This document shows, one piece after another, positions 63,301 through 64,000 of a stretch of 64,000 nt of DNA. The notes below the pieces were generated by a model, which was given only the letters and a program-made list of their open reading frames with translations, made no database searches and was not told where the DNA came from. Within the stretch, counting starts at the first letter, position 1. The number at the start of each line of letters is the position of its first letter. The stretch lies in assembly GCF_021369635.1 (NCBI RefSeq), contig NZ_JAJNBZ010000007.1:1-64000 (forward strand). The letters run 5' to 3'. The translations under genes and the position numbers were made by a program. This stretch comes from Paenibacillus profundus. GTDB lineage: Bacteria; Bacillota; Bacilli; Paenibacillales; Paenibacillaceae.

Positions 63301-63882
63301 ATGAAGAACATACATATCGGATTTGGGATTGTGCTCCTGCTGGCCGTGATCATGTCAGGCTGTTCGGGCAAGGAAAAACCGAATGATTTCGACTGGAAGG
63401 TCAACGCGCTGTCTGCGGTGGATCAGAACGGAAATGCCTTTGCGACCGGAAATATGGCAGGGAAGGTATGGCTGGCGGATTTCATGTTTACAAGCTGTAC
63501 GACGGTGTGTCCGCCAATGACTTACAATTTGACGCAAATCCAGGACATGCTGAAAGGTAAAGGGATTCAAGAGGTGGAGATCGTATCGTTCAGCGTCGAT
63601 CCAAGTGTGGATACACCGGAGAAGCTGAAGCAATTCATCGGGAAATATGAGGCGGACACGAGCAGTTGGCGGCTCGTTACGGGATACGACCAGAAGACGA
63701 TTGAGCAATTCAGCCGTGATTCCTTCAAGACGCTTGTGCTGAAGACGGAGGATTCGGATCAGGTGACGCACGGCACTTCCTTTTTTCTGGTCGACCAGTC
63801 GGGAACGGTATTGACGAAATACGATGGCCTGGAGCCGGATCATGACAAGATCGCAGCGGACGTGCGGGCTTTATTGGATTAA
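63301..63882 (+). CDS. SCO1/SenC-family copper metallochaperone lipoprotein
   Basis: A 193-aa lipoprotein with lipobox VIMSGC at residues about 17-22 and a thioredoxin fold. The copper-binding CxxxC is in FTSCTTVCPPM and the third ligand His in VTHGTSFFLVDQ. Related proteins (YpmQ/BsSco) deliver copper to the CuA site of cytochrome c oxidase. GGAGG lies before ATG 63301. It is divergent from the FixH-like gene and close to copA, forming a copper and oxidase assembly group. Confidence 0.94.
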   Translation: MKNIHIGFGIVLLLAVIMSGCSGKEKPNDFDWKVNALSAVDQNGNAFATGNMAGKVWLADFMFTSCTTVCPPMTYNLTQIQDMLKGKGIQEVEIVSFSVDPSVDTPEKLKQFIGKYEADTSSWRLVTGYDQKTIEQFSRDSFKTLVLKTEDSDQVTHGTSFFLVDQSGTVLTKYDGLEPDHDKIAADVRALLD

Positions 63883-63897
63883 TTGCGCATCAACGGC

Positions 63898-64000
63898 ATG
63901 ACGGACGTTTCGGCTAGGCTCACGTTGATTCGCACGGTCGTCGACAAGCTGTATACGAACGTGGATTGGTCCATCGAAATGGAGGAAGGCTTGGATACCG
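63898..64000 (+). CDS. Possible partial gene running off the window
   Basis: An open frame starts ATG 63898, reads MTDVSARLTLIRTVVDKLYT, and remains open to the end. No ribosome site is evident and it is too short to identify. It could be the start of a gene downstream of sco or a chance frame. Confidence 0.3.
   Translation, partial: MTDVSARLTLIRTVVDKLYTNVDWSIEMEEGLDT

Overview
The window reads as chromosome of a spore-forming, low-to-mid GC Firmicute, most likely Paenibacillus or a close relative. Evidence seen in the sequence: an H-type small acid-soluble spore protein (SspH), YjcA-, YfhD- and YmaF-type Bacillales proteins, strong GGAGG ribosome sites, frequent TTG/GTG starts, two secreted proteins with S-layer homology (SLH) domains, and a yvaF-yvaE-yvaD cluster related to the one known from Bacillus subtilis. 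The species assignment is inference.

Layout. 0-4.7 kb: a decayed glycosidase tail, then a cobalamin riboswitch with a terminator-type platform in front of the class Ib ribonucleotide reductase operon nrdI-nrdE-nrdF. 4.8-16 kb: an M3 oligopeptidase; a YezG/SMI1-type immunity protein whose 3' end runs into a murE remnant; a MerR-glyoxalase fusion regulator; a GH19 chitinase with a cre-like site; an S9 peptidase; a metallophosphoesterase remnant; a protein made of two colicin-E-type immunity (Im) domains; and YmaF. 16-24.6 kb: succinate-semialdehyde-type dehydrogenase, aldo/keto reductase, a TetR regulator divergent from a rifampin phosphotransferase-like gene, and a MocR regulator overlapping D-Ala-D-Ala ligase. 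24.6-34.5 kb: a 1515-aa subtilisin with cohesin-like and SLH parts, a structured non-coding stretch, a GNAT protein, YfhD, DUF2935, a DivIVA-family protein and a second MocR regulator.

34.7-41.2 kb is a decay zone: a TetR gene overlapping a beta-lactamase-family gene reduced to its two ends, a frameshifted Crp-family gene, an internally deleted IS1182-family element, and a second copy of an IS-end hairpin. An intact SLH protein with KKDGTVW repeats sits inside it. 41.3-47.3 kb: YjcA, then a compact operon of a 1031-aa GNAT fusion protein and a TIM-barrel amidohydrolase, then a dicarboxylate/amino-acid symporter. This pair is the best candidate for an undescribed system.

47.4-64 kb: a methyltransferase; a glutamine-type ABC transporter (glnQ-glnH-glnM-glnP) whose ATPase gene has lost Walker B by a frameshifting deletion; DinB, a lipoprotein cyclophilin, PepF, an exo/endonuclease-family protein; the yvaFED cluster with a clear TetR operator; sspH; yitT; and a copper/cytochrome-oxidase assembly group (copA, a TauE/SafE-type gene with a one-base frameshift, FixH/YtkA-like, and Sco). 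At least nine loci are broken or vestigial, suggesting ongoing genome reduction, although some single-gene lesions could be assembly errors.

No rRNA, tRNA or CRISPR array was recognised. All calls come from reading the sequence; no database search was run.
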